A stretch of 64,000 bases of DNA from Comamonadaceae bacterium (GTDB taxonomy: Bacteria > Pseudomonadota > Gammaproteobacteria > Burkholderiales > Burkholderiaceae_C), in assembly GCA_947456305.1 (NCBI GenBank), contig CANGPN010000006.1:62001-126000 (forward strand), in the 5' to 3' direction. Both the position numbers and the translations under genes were made by a program. Shown here in pieces: positions 41,434 to 50,595 of this stretch. The notes under the pieces are model-generated. The model was given only the letters and a program-made list of their open reading frames with translations. It was not told the origin of the DNA and made no database searches. Positions within the stretch are counted from its first letter, which is position 1. The number at the start of each line of letters is the position of its first letter.

Positions 41434-42039
41434 TCAGGCTTTGGATGATTGGGCTTTGGCTTCAGCGAGCTTGCGGATTTCCTCGGCCAGCTCTTCTTCC
41501 GCGGATTTTTCACCGACCTTAAGTGTCGGGTCCTCGATCAGACCTTTGGAAAATGCGATACGTTTGATCAACTCAGACGCACCTTGCAGCCACAACAGCC
41601 CGAAACCCAAAGGAATCATGGCATACACCGGCCAGCGGATCAGACCGCCGGCATTGGATGACATTTCGCTGGTCACCAGTCCTTTCCAAAAGAAGGGAAT
41701 GCCGAACCACATGATGGCGGTACACATGGGGAGCATGAAAAATGCGAAACCGAAAATATCTATTTTGTTTTGCGTCTGCCGGTCAAAGCGTGAATAAACC
41801 ACATCAATTTTGACGTGTTCGTTTTGCAGCAAGGTATAGCAAGAGGCCAGCAAAAACGAAGCGGCAAACAAATACCACTGGACTTCCAGAAAAGCGTTGG
41901 AGCTGTTGTTGAAGATTTTGCGCACCAAGGCGTTGATGGCGCTGATCAGGGTGGCGCCCAAAATCAACCAGATAACGTATTTGTTGATCCAGGTATTGAA
42001 GCGGTCAATACCGTTTGAAAATTTAAGCAATCCCTGCAT
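41434..42039 (-). CDS. TRAP transporter small permease subunit (DctQ type)
   Basis: A 201-residue four-helix membrane subunit of the TRAP transporter. It has the DctQ opening with INKYVIWLILGATLISAINALVRKIF, the FLEVQWYLFAASFLLASCYTLLQNEHVKIDV block that marks the family, and a Glu/Lys-rich C-terminal helix (SAEEELAEEIRKLAEAKA). It is the first gene of the two-gene dctQM unit, 63 bp downstream of the GAF/Fis regulator on the same strand. The partner binding protein is on the opposite strand past dctM. Confidence 0.9.
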   Translation of the reverse strand: MQGLLKFSNGIDRFNTWINKYVIWLILGATLISAINALVRKIFNNSSNAFLEVQWYLFAASFLLASCYTLLQNEHVKIDVVYSRFDRQTQNKIDIFGFAFFMLPMCTAIMWFGIPFFWKGLVTSEMSSNAGGLIRWPVYAMIPLGFGLLWLQGASELIKRIAFSKGLIEDPTLKVGEKSAEEELAEEIRKLAEAKAQSSKA

Positions 42040-42102
42040 GTCAGGCTCCGATCGAAAGGCAAGCGCGCATTCTATGCGCCTGACAGACAGTTCGGTGTAA
42101 GT

Positions 42103-43191
42103 TTAGTGACTCGTTTTGCGCGCCAGCTTGCGGTAAAGCGTGGCGCGGCTGATGCCCAGTGCCTTGGCGGCTTGCGCGACATTGCCTTTGGCATGTGCGA
42201 TGGCCTTGTTGATCACCGCCGATTGAATTTGTTGCAAAGCGCCTGTAGTAGCCGGTTGTGTCGCATTTTGGCAATCAAATTGCAAGCCGGCTTGTACATG
42301 CAGATGCAGACCCGACCACAAGGGGACTTCCATGGTGTTGGCATGGGAGGCCGCATCAAATAACAAACCCATGGGAATCGCAAACAAGTCGCTAGCATGG
42401 GATTGCGGTTGTTTATTCAAATTCAGCATATCACGGGCAAGAAGATTGGCGCCCAGAATTTGACCCTCATCATCCAGCAGCAACAATCCATCATGATCGT
42501 CACCCATTAACCTGCCGGGCCAGTTCAAACGCAGCAACAAGTGGTGGGGCTGGCGCAGCAGCAGGGCATTGCTGATGCTGCGCGCGGATAACTCAGCGAG
42601 ATGCATCAATTCCGGGCGCTCCTGGCTCATGACCCCAGTCAAATCTAACATGCCTATGCATTCGCCCATGCCGTTCCACAAGGGTGCACCGGCGCAACTG
42701 TAGACAGAGGTGTCTTTGAAGAAATGCTCGCCCCGGTGCAACCAGACCGGTTTGCGGGTGCTCAGTGCCGCGCTGATGGCCGTGGTACCCACTGCGTTTT
42801 CGCTCAGGTCCACGCCCACACGGGCAATGGCTTCAATGCGCTTGTCTTGACGATCAATACCTTCACTGGTGTCCACCACCATGCCGTTGGCATCGGTGAT
42901 CAATGCAAAAAAAGAAGTGCCTGCAATCGCGCGGCCAAGACGTGCCAGTTCCGGTCGGGCGGCTTGGACAAACTCGTGGTTCTGGTCCAAGGTGCGATTG
43001 ATTTGTGCTTGGGATAAGGGGTCAAAACCCACTTCAAAATGCGGTTGCATGCCTTGTTGTAAGCAGCGTAGCCAGCTTTGGCTGACCCAATCAGGTACCC
43101 AGGGAGTTGTCGGCGAGCCCTCGCTCAGCACCTCTTGGCGAGCTTGCTCAATTTGGTTCAGGCGGGTGACGGAAAGGGTGGATGGGTTCAT
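42103..43191 (-). CDS. GAF/PAS-domain, Fis-type HTH regulator without AAA+ domain
   Basis: A 362-residue AcoR-like regulator. An N-terminal GAF-type sensory region (about 60-210; ENAVGTTAISAALSTRKPVWLHRGEHFF and CAGAPLWNGMGECIGMLDLTG) is followed by a PAS-like part (DGLLLLDDEGQILGANLLA) and a C-terminal Fis HTH (NVAQAAKALGISRATLYRKLARK). The central sigma-54 AAA+ module of AcoR is absent, so it cannot drive open-complex formation. ATG 43191 is preferred, since an upstream start would enter crcB. It lies upstream of dctQM and may control the transporter, which is inference. Confidence 0.8.
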   Translation of the reverse strand: MNPSTLSVTRLNQIEQARQEVLSEGSPTTPWVPDWVSQSWLRCLQQGMQPHFEVGFDPLSQAQINRTLDQNHEFVQAARPELARLGRAIAGTSFFALITDANGMVVDTSEGIDRQDKRIEAIARVGVDLSENAVGTTAISAALSTRKPVWLHRGEHFFKDTSVYSCAGAPLWNGMGECIGMLDLTGVMSQERPELMHLAELSARSISNALLLRQPHHLLLRLNWPGRLMGDDHDGLLLLDDEGQILGANLLARDMLNLNKQPQSHASDLFAIPMGLLFDAASHANTMEVPLWSGLHLHVQAGLQFDCQNATQPATTGALQQIQSAVINKAIAHAKGNVAQAAKALGISRATLYRKLARKTSH

Positions 43192-43228
43192 GTGGGTGGC
43201 AATGTCCTGTATGGCGCTGACAACCGGC

Positions 43229-43612
43229 TTACCGCGCCCAGAGTAATTCAATGGTTTTGATACCAGCCAGGGTGCACAGCAAAGAACCGAACAAATGCAA
43301 ACCGGCTGTCAGCAAAGCAAGCATGTAGCGCGAGCCCATCAGCATTTGCACCACTTCGCTGCTGAATGATGAAAAAGTGGTCAAAGCGCCCAGAAAACCG
43401 GTGACCAAGAGCAATCTCCACAAGGGGTCTAGTTCGGGTAATTGCTGAAATACAGCAACGCACACACCGATCAAATAACCGCCAATCAAATTGGCATACA
43501 GCGTGCCCAGTGGCAGGCTTGTGTTTGGGTTGAAGTGCACCCCGAGTTGCCAGCGCGCTAAAGCGCCAATGCAGGCACCGATACAAATGGCGATGATTGC
43601 AGACATGGTCAT
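43229..43612 (-). CDS. crcB: Fluoride efflux transporter CrcB (Fluc)
   Basis: A 127-residue dual-topology fluoride channel with four hydrophobic spans. Diagnostic sequence includes GALARWQLG at the N terminus, GTLYANLIGGYLIG with the family's Asn, and GFLGALTTFSSFSSE with the Thr-Phe-Ser fluoride-line residues. Start is ATG 43612 or 43606. I looked for a fluoride riboswitch in the 95 bp upstream and saw none. It forms dimers from one gene; no second copy is adjacent. Confidence 0.93.
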   Translation of the reverse strand: MTMSAIIAICIGACIGALARWQLGVHFNPNTSLPLGTLYANLIGGYLIGVCVAVFQQLPELDPLWRLLLVTGFLGALTTFSSFSSEVVQMLMGSRYMLALLTAGLHLFGSLLCTLAGIKTIELLWAR

Positions 43613-43706
43613 CACTAAAAAAAACAAGATTCAATTATGAACTGCAATGCTGCAAGCCAGACGCAAGGGTTATTCGGCTTGCAACCCAGGCCGCATAATC
43701 GGGCGC

Positions 43707-44051
43707 ATGAAAAAAACTTACCCGTTACAAGCCGAAGGTCGGCACCCTGACAGGGTGTTGGATGCAGTGAAACACGATGTGCGCAAGTATTTAAAACGCG
43801 AGCGTCGCAGGCCATTGCCTGAAGGTGTGGATTTCTGGGACTTCAGTTGCAAATTCGGTTTGACTGTGGAAACCGCCGAGGTGGTGCATTTGTCCGCCGT
43901 GATTCCATCGATAGATGCCGCCGCCAAAGAACAGGCAACACAGGTCTATGTGGAAATCATCACCACACATGGCAAGCGCACACCCAAACCAGTGGCCTTA
44001 GCCAATGAAGCATTGGTGGTTGAGGATGACGAAGACGATTTACCGGAGTGA
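43707..44051 (+). CDS. DUF6172-like small conserved protein
   Basis: A 114-residue soluble basic-then-acidic protein. The N-terminal half is Lys/Arg-rich (DAVKHDVRKYLKRERRRPLPEGVDFWDF), then come a beta-rich SCKFGLTVETAEVVHLSAV segment and an acidic tail (VVEDDEDDLPE). The pattern matches a conserved hypothetical family (DUF6172) of beta/gammaproteobacteria whose function is not known to me. ATG 43707 is preferred over an upstream ATG 43647, which lies in the divergent crcB promoter region. The next gene starts 3 bp past the stop. Confidence 0.7.
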   Translation: MKKTYPLQAEGRHPDRVLDAVKHDVRKYLKRERRRPLPEGVDFWDFSCKFGLTVETAEVVHLSAVIPSIDAAAKEQATQVYVEIITTHGKRTPKPVALANEALVVEDDEDDLPE

Positions 44052-44054
44052 ATC

Positions 44055-44729
44055 ATGATGTTGCAAGGGCTGAGAATTCTGGTGACCCAGGCCGATGCGT
44101 TCATGGGGCCTGCTTTGTGCCAGGCTTTATCCGCACACGGCGCAGTCGTGCTGGCAGACACGCAAGACCTGACCGACCCTGATGCGCCGCAACGCTTGGT
44201 GGCGCAACACGGCCACATCGATGTGTTGTTGGTGAATCTGGCCATGCCCGCACCTTCCACCCAGGCCGCCGAAGTGACTGAAGATGAATGGCAGTCGGTG
44301 TTTGACACCATGGTGCATCCGCTGCCGCGTTTGGTCAAAGCGGTGTTGCCGCAAATGCAAGCGCGAGGCCAGGGAAAAATTTTGGTGATGGGCAGTGCCA
44401 GTGCTTTACGCGGCATGAAACGCGCATCCAGCTACAGCGCGGCTCGCGGTGCGCAATTGGCTTACGTGCAAGCTATTGGTGTGGAGTTGGCGCCGCTGAA
44501 TATCCAGGTGAATGCGATTGCCCAAAATTTTGTCGACAACCCCACCTATTTCCCGCCCGAGGTACAAGCCAATCCGCGCTTCATTGAGCGAATGAAGCGC
44601 GAAGTGCCACTGGGCAGATTGGTCAAAGCGCAAGAGGATGCTGAATTCGCGGCATACCTGTGTTCAAAAAACGCCGACTGCTTCGTCGGCCAAGTGTTTC
44701 CTGTCAGCGGCGGCTGGGCGGTGCGCTGA
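44055..44729 (+). CDS. Short-chain dehydrogenase/reductase-like protein with altered active site
   Basis: A 224-residue SDR-fold protein. Family features are the LLVNLAMPAP strand (N61), the SASALRGMKRASSYSAARGA helix and the C-terminal FVGQVFPVSGGW. Two key elements deviate: the cofactor loop TGxxxGxG reads TQADAFMG, and the catalytic YxxxK is Y127-SAA-R131. It may therefore be an inactive or altered SDR. ATG 44055 or 44058; 3 bp after the DUF6172 gene, so probably co-transcribed. Convergent with the alpha/beta hydrolase, with one base between the stops. Confidence 0.8.
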   Translation: MMLQGLRILVTQADAFMGPALCQALSAHGAVVLADTQDLTDPDAPQRLVAQHGHIDVLLVNLAMPAPSTQAAEVTEDEWQSVFDTMVHPLPRLVKAVLPQMQARGQGKILVMGSASALRGMKRASSYSAARGAQLAYVQAIGVELAPLNIQVNAIAQNFVDNPTYFPPEVQANPRFIERMKREVPLGRLVKAQEDAEFAAYLCSKNADCFVGQVFPVSGGWAVR

Positions 44730-44730
44730 T

Positions 44731-45744
44731 TCAGTCTTTGTCAAGCGCTACCAGGTTATTTACTAACGCGGTTTTGAAGCGATCAAAGTTTTGCATTTGC
44801 GGTGCATGACCTAAATCGGGGAACAGCACCAGTCGTGCGCCGGGAATGGTTTTGACGGCTTTGAGCGACATGGCTCTGTAATTGCCCAGTTGCGATTTCA
44901 AAGGCTCTTGCACCAGGTCTTTGCCCAAAGCGGTGGTGTCTTTTACACCGATCATCAGCACAGTGGGTACTTTAAGTTTCGCGAATTCGTGCAACACCGG
45001 TTGCTCAAAAATCATCTCATACACAAGCGCTGAATGCCGGGCGACGGTTTGCTTGCCCGGTCCGCGAAACATGCCTGCAATCATTTGTACCCAGGGCTCA
45101 TACTCGTCTTTCCATTCGCCGGCGTAGTAGTTGCTGCGTTCATAGTTACGCAGCCGCTCTTCGGTGAATTCAAGCTCGCGCGCATACCATTGGTCAACGC
45201 TGAGCGACGGCACACCCAGTGCTTTCCAGTCCTCTAAACCCAGCGGGTTAACCATCACCAGTTGCGTGACTTCTTGGGGAAACATCAAGGCGTAACGCGT
45301 GGCCAACATGCCGCCCATGGAGTGACCGATCACCGTGGCCTTGTCGATCTTCAATGACTTGAGCAATGCATGCGTGTTGTCGGCCAAGCCTGCAAAACTG
45401 TAGCTGTAGTTATCTGGCTTGGTGGATTTGCAAAAGCCGATCTGGTCGGGCACTATCACTCTGAAACCGGTTTGTTGCAACAACTGCGCGGTCTCATGCC
45501 AGGTGGCGGCGCAAAAGTTTTTCCCGTGCAGCAACACCACCGCATGGCCATTGGCCTGCTTGGGCTTGTAATCCATATAAGCCATGTGCATGGCTTGGTT
45601 TTGCGCTTTGAAATTGAAGCTTGCAACCGGCGCGGGATAGTCAAAACCTTCAAGCTCAGCGCCGTACACAGCGGCATCCGCGTGTGCCGACAAAGCGGCG
45701 GTCATGCACAGTGAAGCGAATAGTTTTTTCATGGTGTGTGTCAT
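44731..45744 (-). CDS. Secreted alpha/beta hydrolase
   Basis: A 337-residue alpha/beta-hydrolase with a signal peptide ([20 protein letters not shown] from ATG 45732). The oxyanion region [14 protein letters not shown], the nucleophile elbow [13 protein letters not shown] and the His-containing [13 protein letters not shown] are visible, with an acid in [10 protein letters not shown]. The frame starts at ATG 45744, overlapping the ureG stop (ATGA); ATG 45732 gives a better signal. The substrate is unknown. Coupling to ureG may be only positional. Confidence 0.85.
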   Translation of the reverse strand: MTHTMKKLFASLCMTAALSAHADAAVYGAELEGFDYPAPVASFNFKAQNQAMHMAYMDYKPKQANGHAVVLLHGKNFCAATWHETAQLLQQTGFRVIVPDQIGFCKSTKPDNYSYSFAGLADNTHALLKSLKIDKATVIGHSMGGMLATRYALMFPQEVTQLVMVNPLGLEDWKALGVPSLSVDQWYARELEFTEERLRNYERSNYYAGEWKDEYEPWVQMIAGMFRGPGKQTVARHSALVYEMIFEQPVLHEFAKLKVPTVLMIGVKDTTALGKDLVQEPLKSQLGNYRAMSLKAVKTIPGARLVLFPDLGHAPQMQNFDRFKTALVNNLVALDKD

Positions 45745-46400
45745 GCGCGGAGCATGCCTTTGGTTTCAATGAACGACACCACCGCATCCAAACCGCTGAG
45801 GGTTTTGAGATTGGTCATGACAAAGGGTTTGAGGCCTTGCGGACCGCTGCGCATGCGCTCGGTGTCTGACTTCATCACCTCCAAGTTGGCGCCGACGTGC
45901 GGGGCCAAATCGGTTTTGTTGATGATGAACAAATCGCTTTTAGTGATGCCGGGGCCGCCTTTGCGAGGGATTTTTTCTCCAGCGGCGACATCAATCACAT
46001 AAATGGTGAGGTCGCTCAACTCCGGGCTGAAGGTGGCCGCTAAATTGTCACCGCCGCTTTCGATGAACACCACATCTGCGTCAGGAAATTTGTCCAGCAT
46101 GCGGTCAATGGCTTCGAGGTTGATAGAGGCATCTTCACGAATGGCGGTGTGCGGACAACCGCCAGTTTCCACACCCATGATGCGCTCGGCAGGCAATGCG
46201 CCGCTGACGGTCAACAAGCGTTGGTCTTCTTTGGTGTAGATGTCATTCGTGATGGCGATCAAATCGTAGTTGTCGCGCATGGCTTTGCACAGCATTTCCA
46301 GCAAAGTGGTTTTACCGGAGCCCACCGGGCCGCCGATACCGACGCGCAATGGCGGGAGTTTTTTATGGCGGTTGGGAATGTGATGAAGTGGTGTGCTCAT
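45741..46400 (-). CDS. ureG: Urease accessory protein UreG
   Basis: SIMIBI-class GTPase that powers nickel delivery to urease. The 219-residue protein has the P-loop [11 protein letters not shown] at about 23-33, [15 protein letters not shown] with the CPH metal-binding motif near 76-78, [15 protein letters not shown], and [10 protein letters not shown] as the guanine-specificity motif. It overlaps ureF (ATGA at 46397-46400). Unlike some UreG proteins it has no His-rich N-terminal tail. Confidence 0.97.
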   Translation of the reverse strand: MSTPLHHIPNRHKKLPPLRVGIGGPVGSGKTTLLEMLCKAMRDNYDLIAITNDIYTKEDQRLLTVSGALPAERIMGVETGGCPHTAIREDASINLEAIDRMLDKFPDADVVFIESGGDNLAATFSPELSDLTIYVIDVAAGEKIPRKGGPGITKSDLFIINKTDLAPHVGANLEVMKSDTERMRSGPQGLKPFVMTNLKTLSGLDAVVSFIETKGMLRA

Positions 46401-47098
46401 GATCTGAAAAGCCGGGAGTATTGTGTTTCGTGTCGCGCTGACAAAATGGCCAGACGCGGGTTAAAGGATTGCTGTTGATTGTCAGGCACAGACAAGGCCT
46501 GCGCGACAGCAAGGGGTATTTCGGCGCTCAAGGCTGACAGCATGCGTTGGCCGCTGAGTTGCCCCAATGGCACGGATTTGATAGCGGCTTGCACCATGTT
46601 TTCCGCCCAGGCAAACGCGCAGGTGAGCAGCCCTTCGTGTGCGTCAACCGCATGTGTGTTCAAAGCGAGTGCAAACACCAACGGCCAAGTAGGTGGCAAG
46701 CTCTCGCAAAACAGCATGTCTGCTTCATCTGCGGCCTGGTGGTTGCGCAACCAAATCAAGAGCGAACGCCCCATTTGCTCGGTTTGCAAACGCATCTCAA
46801 AGGTTTCGCGGGTTTGTATCACCCAGTCATTGAGTTGCTGCAAAGCGGCATTGTTATGAGTGCGCCAGGCTTTCATGGCTTGCGCGACCACGGGAAATTC
46901 GCTGCGGGCTTGCACCAAATGCAGTTGGTCTATCAACCAAAGTTGCGCTGAAGTTTCATCGGTGACCAGACCGTGTTCAACCGCTGCCTCCATGCCTTCT
47001 GAATACGAAAAACCGCCGACCGGCAAAGCGGGTGAGGCCAGTTGCATCAACCACAGCAAGCGGTGGGCAGGGTTCATGGCCGCTGTGGTGGCTGTCAT
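46397..47098 (-). CDS. ureF: Urease accessory protein UreF
   Basis: A 233-residue all-helical accessory protein that, with UreD and UreG, loads nickel into apo-urease. The diagnostic [20 protein letters not shown] is at about 18-37, with QLRLVQARSE-type helices and a conserved [11 protein letters not shown] near the C terminus. Start at 47098 ([10 protein letters not shown]), although ATG 47077 is also plausible. It lies 51 bp after ureE and overlaps ureG. Confidence 0.94.
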   Translation of the reverse strand: MTATTAAMNPAHRLLWLMQLASPALPVGGFSYSEGMEAAVEHGLVTDETSAQLWLIDQLHLVQARSEFPVVAQAMKAWRTHNNAALQQLNDWVIQTRETFEMRLQTEQMGRSLLIWLRNHQAADEADMLFCESLPPTWPLVFALALNTHAVDAHEGLLTCAFAWAENMVQAAIKSVPLGQLSGQRMLSALSAEIPLAVAQALSVPDNQQQSFNPRLAILSARHETQYSRLFRS

Positions 47099-47149
47099 GG
47101 TGAATCTGCTGTTGAAATACTGTGCACTGGAAAAATCAATGAAGACTGG

Positions 47150-47761
47150 TCAGTGCGAATGGTCGTGGCCGCAGCCGGGGCCATGCACATGTGCTTGTGG
47201 CTCAGTATGGGTGTGATTGTGCTCATGCCCATGCTTTTGATCATGGGCGTGGCCGTGATCGTGAGAATGACCGTGGTCATGGTGACCGTGACCTGCGTGC
47301 GCACTGTGTTCACCATACGCGCCGTTTTCCGGTTCAAACGATTCATCGACTGCCACAACGGTCATATGCATGTCGCGCAGCATGTCGGCCAGCACATGGT
47401 CGGGTTCGATTTTCAAATGGTCGGCTTGCAACTCGATGGGCACATGCCGGTTACCCAAGTGGTAGGCGGCGCGGGTTAAATCGAACACGCTGCCGTGGTC
47501 CGGGCAATGCGTGATACGCAACACGGGTTGCGGTGCAGCCAGCACCTTGAGCAATGAACCGTCTTCGCCCACCAGCACATCGCCGCCGCGCACCACTTGG
47601 CCGCGTTGCAAAAACACGCCCACGCTTTGGCCGTTGGAGTCGGTGGTTTCGAAGCGGCTTTTTTGTCGCACATCCCAGTCCAGCGTGACGCTGGCCGCGC
47701 GTTTGAGTAAGGCGTTGGCCAGACCTTGGCCTTGGCGTATGAGTTTGGAGTAATGAATCAT
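47150..47761 (-). CDS. ureE: Urease accessory protein UreE, His-rich nickel chaperone
   Basis: A 203-residue nickel metallochaperone with the UreE N-terminal peptide-binding domain (LDWDVRQKSRFETTDSNG, about 28-45) and a metal-binding domain with ITHCPDHGSVFDLTRAAYHLGNRHVP-like family sequence including the GNRH motif. The last 50 residues contain more than 20 His, alternating with Asp, Gly and Ala, for multiple nickel binding. It begins 72 bp after ureC. The long tail suggests nickel storage as well as transfer. Confidence 0.95.
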   Translation of the reverse strand: MIHYSKLIRQGQGLANALLKRAASVTLDWDVRQKSRFETTDSNGQSVGVFLQRGQVVRGGDVLVGEDGSLLKVLAAPQPVLRITHCPDHGSVFDLTRAAYHLGNRHVPIELQADHLKIEPDHVLADMLRDMHMTVVAVDESFEPENGAYGEHSAHAGHGHHDHGHSHDHGHAHDQKHGHEHNHTHTEPQAHVHGPGCGHDHSH

Positions 47762-47833
47762 GAGCGAATCAAAAGTTGCGTTCCAGTGATGCCGTTAGGC
47801 AAACCGTAACGGTACCACTGTTAATCCCTCTGG

Positions 47834-49579
47834 TTAAAACAGGAAATAGCGTTGCGCCATCGGCAGCACGCTCGCAGGCTCGCAAGTCAACAACAAACCG
47901 TCAGCCCGCACCGCATAGGTTTGTGCATCGACTTCCATGCGTGGCGCGTAATCGTTGTGCAGCATGTGGCGTTTGCCTATGCCGCGAATATTTTTCACCG
48001 CGCTCAAAGTTTTGTGCAAACCAAAACGTTCACCAATACCAGCCGCCAATCCTGCTTGCGACACAAAGCTCAGCGACCCTCGGTGCAAAGCACCGCCAAA
48101 GGCACCAAACATCGGGCGGTAATGCACAGGCTGCGGTGTCGGAATGGACGCGTTCGGGTCGCCCATGGCTGCCATGGCGATGAAGCCGCCTTTCATGATG
48201 ATGAAAGGTTTGACACCGAAGAACGCCGGTTTCCACAACACCAGATCGGCCCATTTGCCAACCTCTATGCTGCCCACTTCGTGGCTGATGCCGTGTGCAA
48301 TGGCCGGGTTGATGGCGAGTTTGGACACATAGCGTTTGACCCGCGCGTTGTCGTGGCGGTCAGTGTCGCCGGGCAAGGGTCCGCGTTGTTGCTTCATCTT
48401 GTGTGCGGTTTGCCAGCAGCGCATGATGACCTCGCCGACACGGCCCATGGCTTGGCTGTCTGAGCTGAACATGCTGATCGCGCCCAGGTCGTGCAGTATG
48501 TCTTCGGCTGCAATGGTTTCGCGGCGTATGCGGCTTTCGGCAAACGCCAAATCTTCGGCAATAGACGGGTCCAAGTGGTGACACACCATCAGCATGTCCA
48601 CGTGTTCATCCAAAGTGTTGATGGTGTAGGGCCGCGTCGGGTTGGTGGAAGACGGCAGCACATTGGCTTCGCCCACCACTTTCAAAATATCCGGTGCATG
48701 ACCGCCGCCTGCGCCTTCGGTGTGGAAGGTGTGGATGGTGCGGCCTTTGAACGCGGCAATCGTGTCTTCGACAAAACCGGATTCATTCAGCGTGTCGGTG
48801 TGAATTGCGACTTGTGTGTCCGTGTCTTCAGCCACGTTCAAACAGTTGTCGATGGCCGCAGGCGTGGTGCCCCAGTCTTCGTGCAGTTTGAGGCCGATGG
48901 CACCGGCGTTGATTTGTTCGTGCAATGCATTTGGTAAAGACGCATTGCCTTTACCCAAGAAACCCAAATTCATAGGAAACGCATCAGCGGCTTGCAGCAT
49001 GCGCTCTAAGTTCCAAGGCCCCGGCGTGCAAGTAGTAGCGAAGGTGCCCGTGGCCGGTCCTGTGCCACCGCCGAGCATGGTGGTCACACCACTGGCCAGC
49101 GCTTCTTCAATTTGTTGTGGCGCGATGAAATGGATGTGGGTGTCAATCGCGCCGGCAGTCACGATCATGCCTTCGCAAGAAATGATTTCTGTGCCCGGGC
49201 CGATGACGATGTCGACACCGGGTTGGGTGTCCGGGTTACCCGCTTTGCCAATGGCGGCGATGCGTGAGTTTTTGATGCCTATGTCGGCTTTGACAATGCC
49301 CCAGTGGTCGATGATGAGCGCGCTGGTCAACACCGCGTCCATGGCACCACCGGCTTGTGCACCAGTGCCCAGTGGGCCGTTGCGGGTACGCTGCGATTGC
49401 GCCATGCCGTCGCGTATGGTTTTGCCGCCGCCGAATTTCACTTCCTCGCCATAACTGCCTGCACGCAAGGTGTAATCGTCTTCCACTTCAATGATGAGAT
49501 CGGTGTCTGCCAATCGCACCCGGTCGCCGACAGTCGGGCCGAACATTTCTGCATACGCGCGTTTTTCAATTTGTGCCAT
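47834..49579 (-). CDS. ureC: Urease subunit alpha (UreC)
   Basis: Catalytic subunit hydrolysing urea to ammonia and carbamate. In the 581-residue product the active-site residues are in place: nickel ligands H148 and H150 (DTHIH), carbamylated K231 (GLKLHEDWG), H260 (AIHTDT), H286 (HTFHTEG) and D374 ([10 protein letters not shown]). The mobile flap has C333 and H334 (MVCHHLDPS). ATG 49579 overlaps the ureB stop (ATGA). The gene is intact and predicted active. Confidence 0.98.
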   Translation of the reverse strand: MAQIEKRAYAEMFGPTVGDRVRLADTDLIIEVEDDYTLRAGSYGEEVKFGGGKTIRDGMAQSQRTRNGPLGTGAQAGGAMDAVLTSALIIDHWGIVKADIGIKNSRIAAIGKAGNPDTQPGVDIVIGPGTEIISCEGMIVTAGAIDTHIHFIAPQQIEEALASGVTTMLGGGTGPATGTFATTCTPGPWNLERMLQAADAFPMNLGFLGKGNASLPNALHEQINAGAIGLKLHEDWGTTPAAIDNCLNVAEDTDTQVAIHTDTLNESGFVEDTIAAFKGRTIHTFHTEGAGGGHAPDILKVVGEANVLPSSTNPTRPYTINTLDEHVDMLMVCHHLDPSIAEDLAFAESRIRRETIAAEDILHDLGAISMFSSDSQAMGRVGEVIMRCWQTAHKMKQQRGPLPGDTDRHDNARVKRYVSKLAINPAIAHGISHEVGSIEVGKWADLVLWKPAFFGVKPFIIMKGGFIAMAAMGDPNASIPTPQPVHYRPMFGAFGGALHRGSLSFVSQAGLAAGIGERFGLHKTLSAVKNIRGIGKRHMLHNDYAPRMEVDAQTYAVRADGLLLTCEPASVLPMAQRYFLF

Positions 49580-49905
49580 CACTTGGCCCCTTTCAATCCG
49601 CCTTGCACGTCGCCGCGAAAACCGTAAATCTGTCTGTCACCCGCATAGTCCACCAACTCAACGGTGCGTTCCTGGCCCGGCTCGAAACGCACGGCGGTGC
49701 CTGAAGCAATATTCAAACGCATGCCGGTGGCTTTTTCGCGATCGAAATGCAAACCATGGTTGGTTTCGGCAAAGTGGTAGTGCGAACCGACTTGTATAGG
49801 ACGGTCGCCTGCGTTTTTCACCAGCAGGGTGCAAGTACGGCGTCCCACATTCAACGCATGTTGACCGGCGTCTATGAACATCTCGCCTGGAATCATGCGG
49901 CTCAT
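49579..49905 (-). CDS. ureB: Urease subunit beta (UreB)
   Basis: A 108-residue structural subunit with the family start MIPGEMF, the [10 protein letters not shown] motif with its conserved His cluster, and [16 protein letters not shown] near the end. ATG 49905 overlaps the stop of the 53-aa gene upstream (ATGA at 49902-49905); ATG 49896 (MIPGEMF) is the family-typical start and equally possible. Forms the urease trimer with UreA and UreC. Confidence 0.96.
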   Translation of the reverse strand: MSRMIPGEMFIDAGQHALNVGRRTCTLLVKNAGDRPIQVGSHYHFAETNHGLHFDREKATGMRLNIASGTAVRFEPGQERTVELVDYAGDRQIYGFRGDVQGGLKGAK

Positions 49906-50063
49906 TTGCGTGTTTCCCACCAAATGCCAGCCAACACCACGGCCAGTACCAATAGACCGAACAAATCAGACGCATGTGAGTGCGGTGATGCTTCTCCATG
50001 GCCGGGATGGGCCATGACTTGAGAACCTAAGCATGCGCACAGCACTAAAAATGATTTCAACAT
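49902..50063 (-). CDS. 53-aa secreted/membrane His-rich protein in the ureJ position
   Basis: Starts at ATG 50063, preceded by AGGAG at 50068-50072 with good spacing, and stops in an ATGA overlap with ureB. Residues 1-18 form a signal ([18 protein letters not shown]). Next comes [16 protein letters not shown], with five His in about 12 residues, then a membrane segment [15 protein letters not shown] and a short basic end. HupE/UreJ nickel permeases begin with the same signal plus HPGHG pattern but are about 190 residues. This may be a shrunken UreJ or an independent nickel-binding peptide. The reading frame is certain; the function is inferred. Confidence 0.7.
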   Translation of the reverse strand: MLKSFLVLCACLGSQVMAHPGHGEASPHSHASDLFGLLVLAVVLAGIWWETRK

Positions 50064-50080
50064 GGTGAACTCCTGTGTAT

Positions 50081-50383
50081 TTAAATAATCGGCTGATGGA
50101 CGGTGACCAGCTTGGTGCCGTCCGGGAAAGTGGCTTCGACTTGTATGTCGGGGATCATTTCTGCAATGCCATCCATTACATCGGAACGCGTCAATATGTT
50201 GCGGCCTTCACTCATGAGTTGCGCCACGGTTTTACCGTCGCGTGCACCTTCCATCACCGCCGCGCTGATGAAAGCCACCGCTTCCGGGTAATTGAGTTTC
50301 AAGCCTCTGGCCTTGCGGCGTTCGGCCAGCAGCGCTGCGGTGAATATCAACAGCTTGTCTTTTTCGCGGGGCGTGAGTTCCAT
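50081..50383 (-). CDS. ureA: Urease subunit gamma (UreA)
   Basis: A 100-residue protein with the family sequence [39 protein letters not shown] and a C-terminal [17 protein letters not shown] block. First gene of the ureABCEFG array. Upstream on the minus strand a sigma-54-like element lies at 50443-50428, 45 bp before the start. No strong ribosome site is seen. The urtA gene diverges from it across 294 bp. Confidence 0.97.
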   Translation of the reverse strand: MELTPREKDKLLIFTAALLAERRKARGLKLNYPEAVAFISAAVMEGARDGKTVAQLMSEGRNILTRSDVMDGIAEMIPDIQVEATFPDGTKLVTVHQPII

Positions 50384-50427
50384 GGTGTGGGCGTGATGTG
50401 TGGGTCAATGAACAGGCTTGATTGTGA

Positions 50428-50443
50428 TGCAAATGCCATGCCT
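50428..50443 (-). promoter_or_regulatory. Candidate sigma-54 promoter for ureA
   Basis: On the minus strand AGGCATGGCATTTGCA resembles the TGGCAC-N5-TTGCA consensus, with two mismatches in the -24 element and a perfect -12 element. Transcription would start near 50416, about 33 bp before ureA. It is weaker than the urtA promoter and needs experimental support. Confidence 0.45.
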
Positions 50444-50460
50444 TAGGGCGTCAATCAGCA

Positions 50461-50541
50461 TGCACCATATTGGCGAACCTGTGTCGCATGAAATTGGTGC
50501 ATATCTTGGCGCGGAGTGTATTGACTTGGTGCGGATGCACC
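50461..50541. promoter_or_regulatory. NtrC-like enhancer dyads between ureA and urtA
   Basis: Three motifs related to the NtrC site GCACC-N5-GGTGC cluster here: TGCACCATATTGGCGAA at 50461-50477, CGCATGAAATTGGTGCA at 50485-50501, and the inverted pair GGTGCGGATGCACC at 50528-50541. They lie 55-135 bp upstream of the urtA sigma-54 promoter, the usual enhancer distance. NtrC control of both divergent operons is inferred. Confidence 0.6.
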
Positions 50542-50595
50542 CTAAATAAAGGCATTATTTCCATTCAATTGCAAAGGATGGTTGATTTAGATGGT

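Noticed and set aside
43613-43706. Fluoride riboswitch upstream of crcB
   Set aside because: No match to the crcB motif. Only an 8-bp inverted repeat (43651-43658 with 43676-43683) is present, of uncertain meaning.
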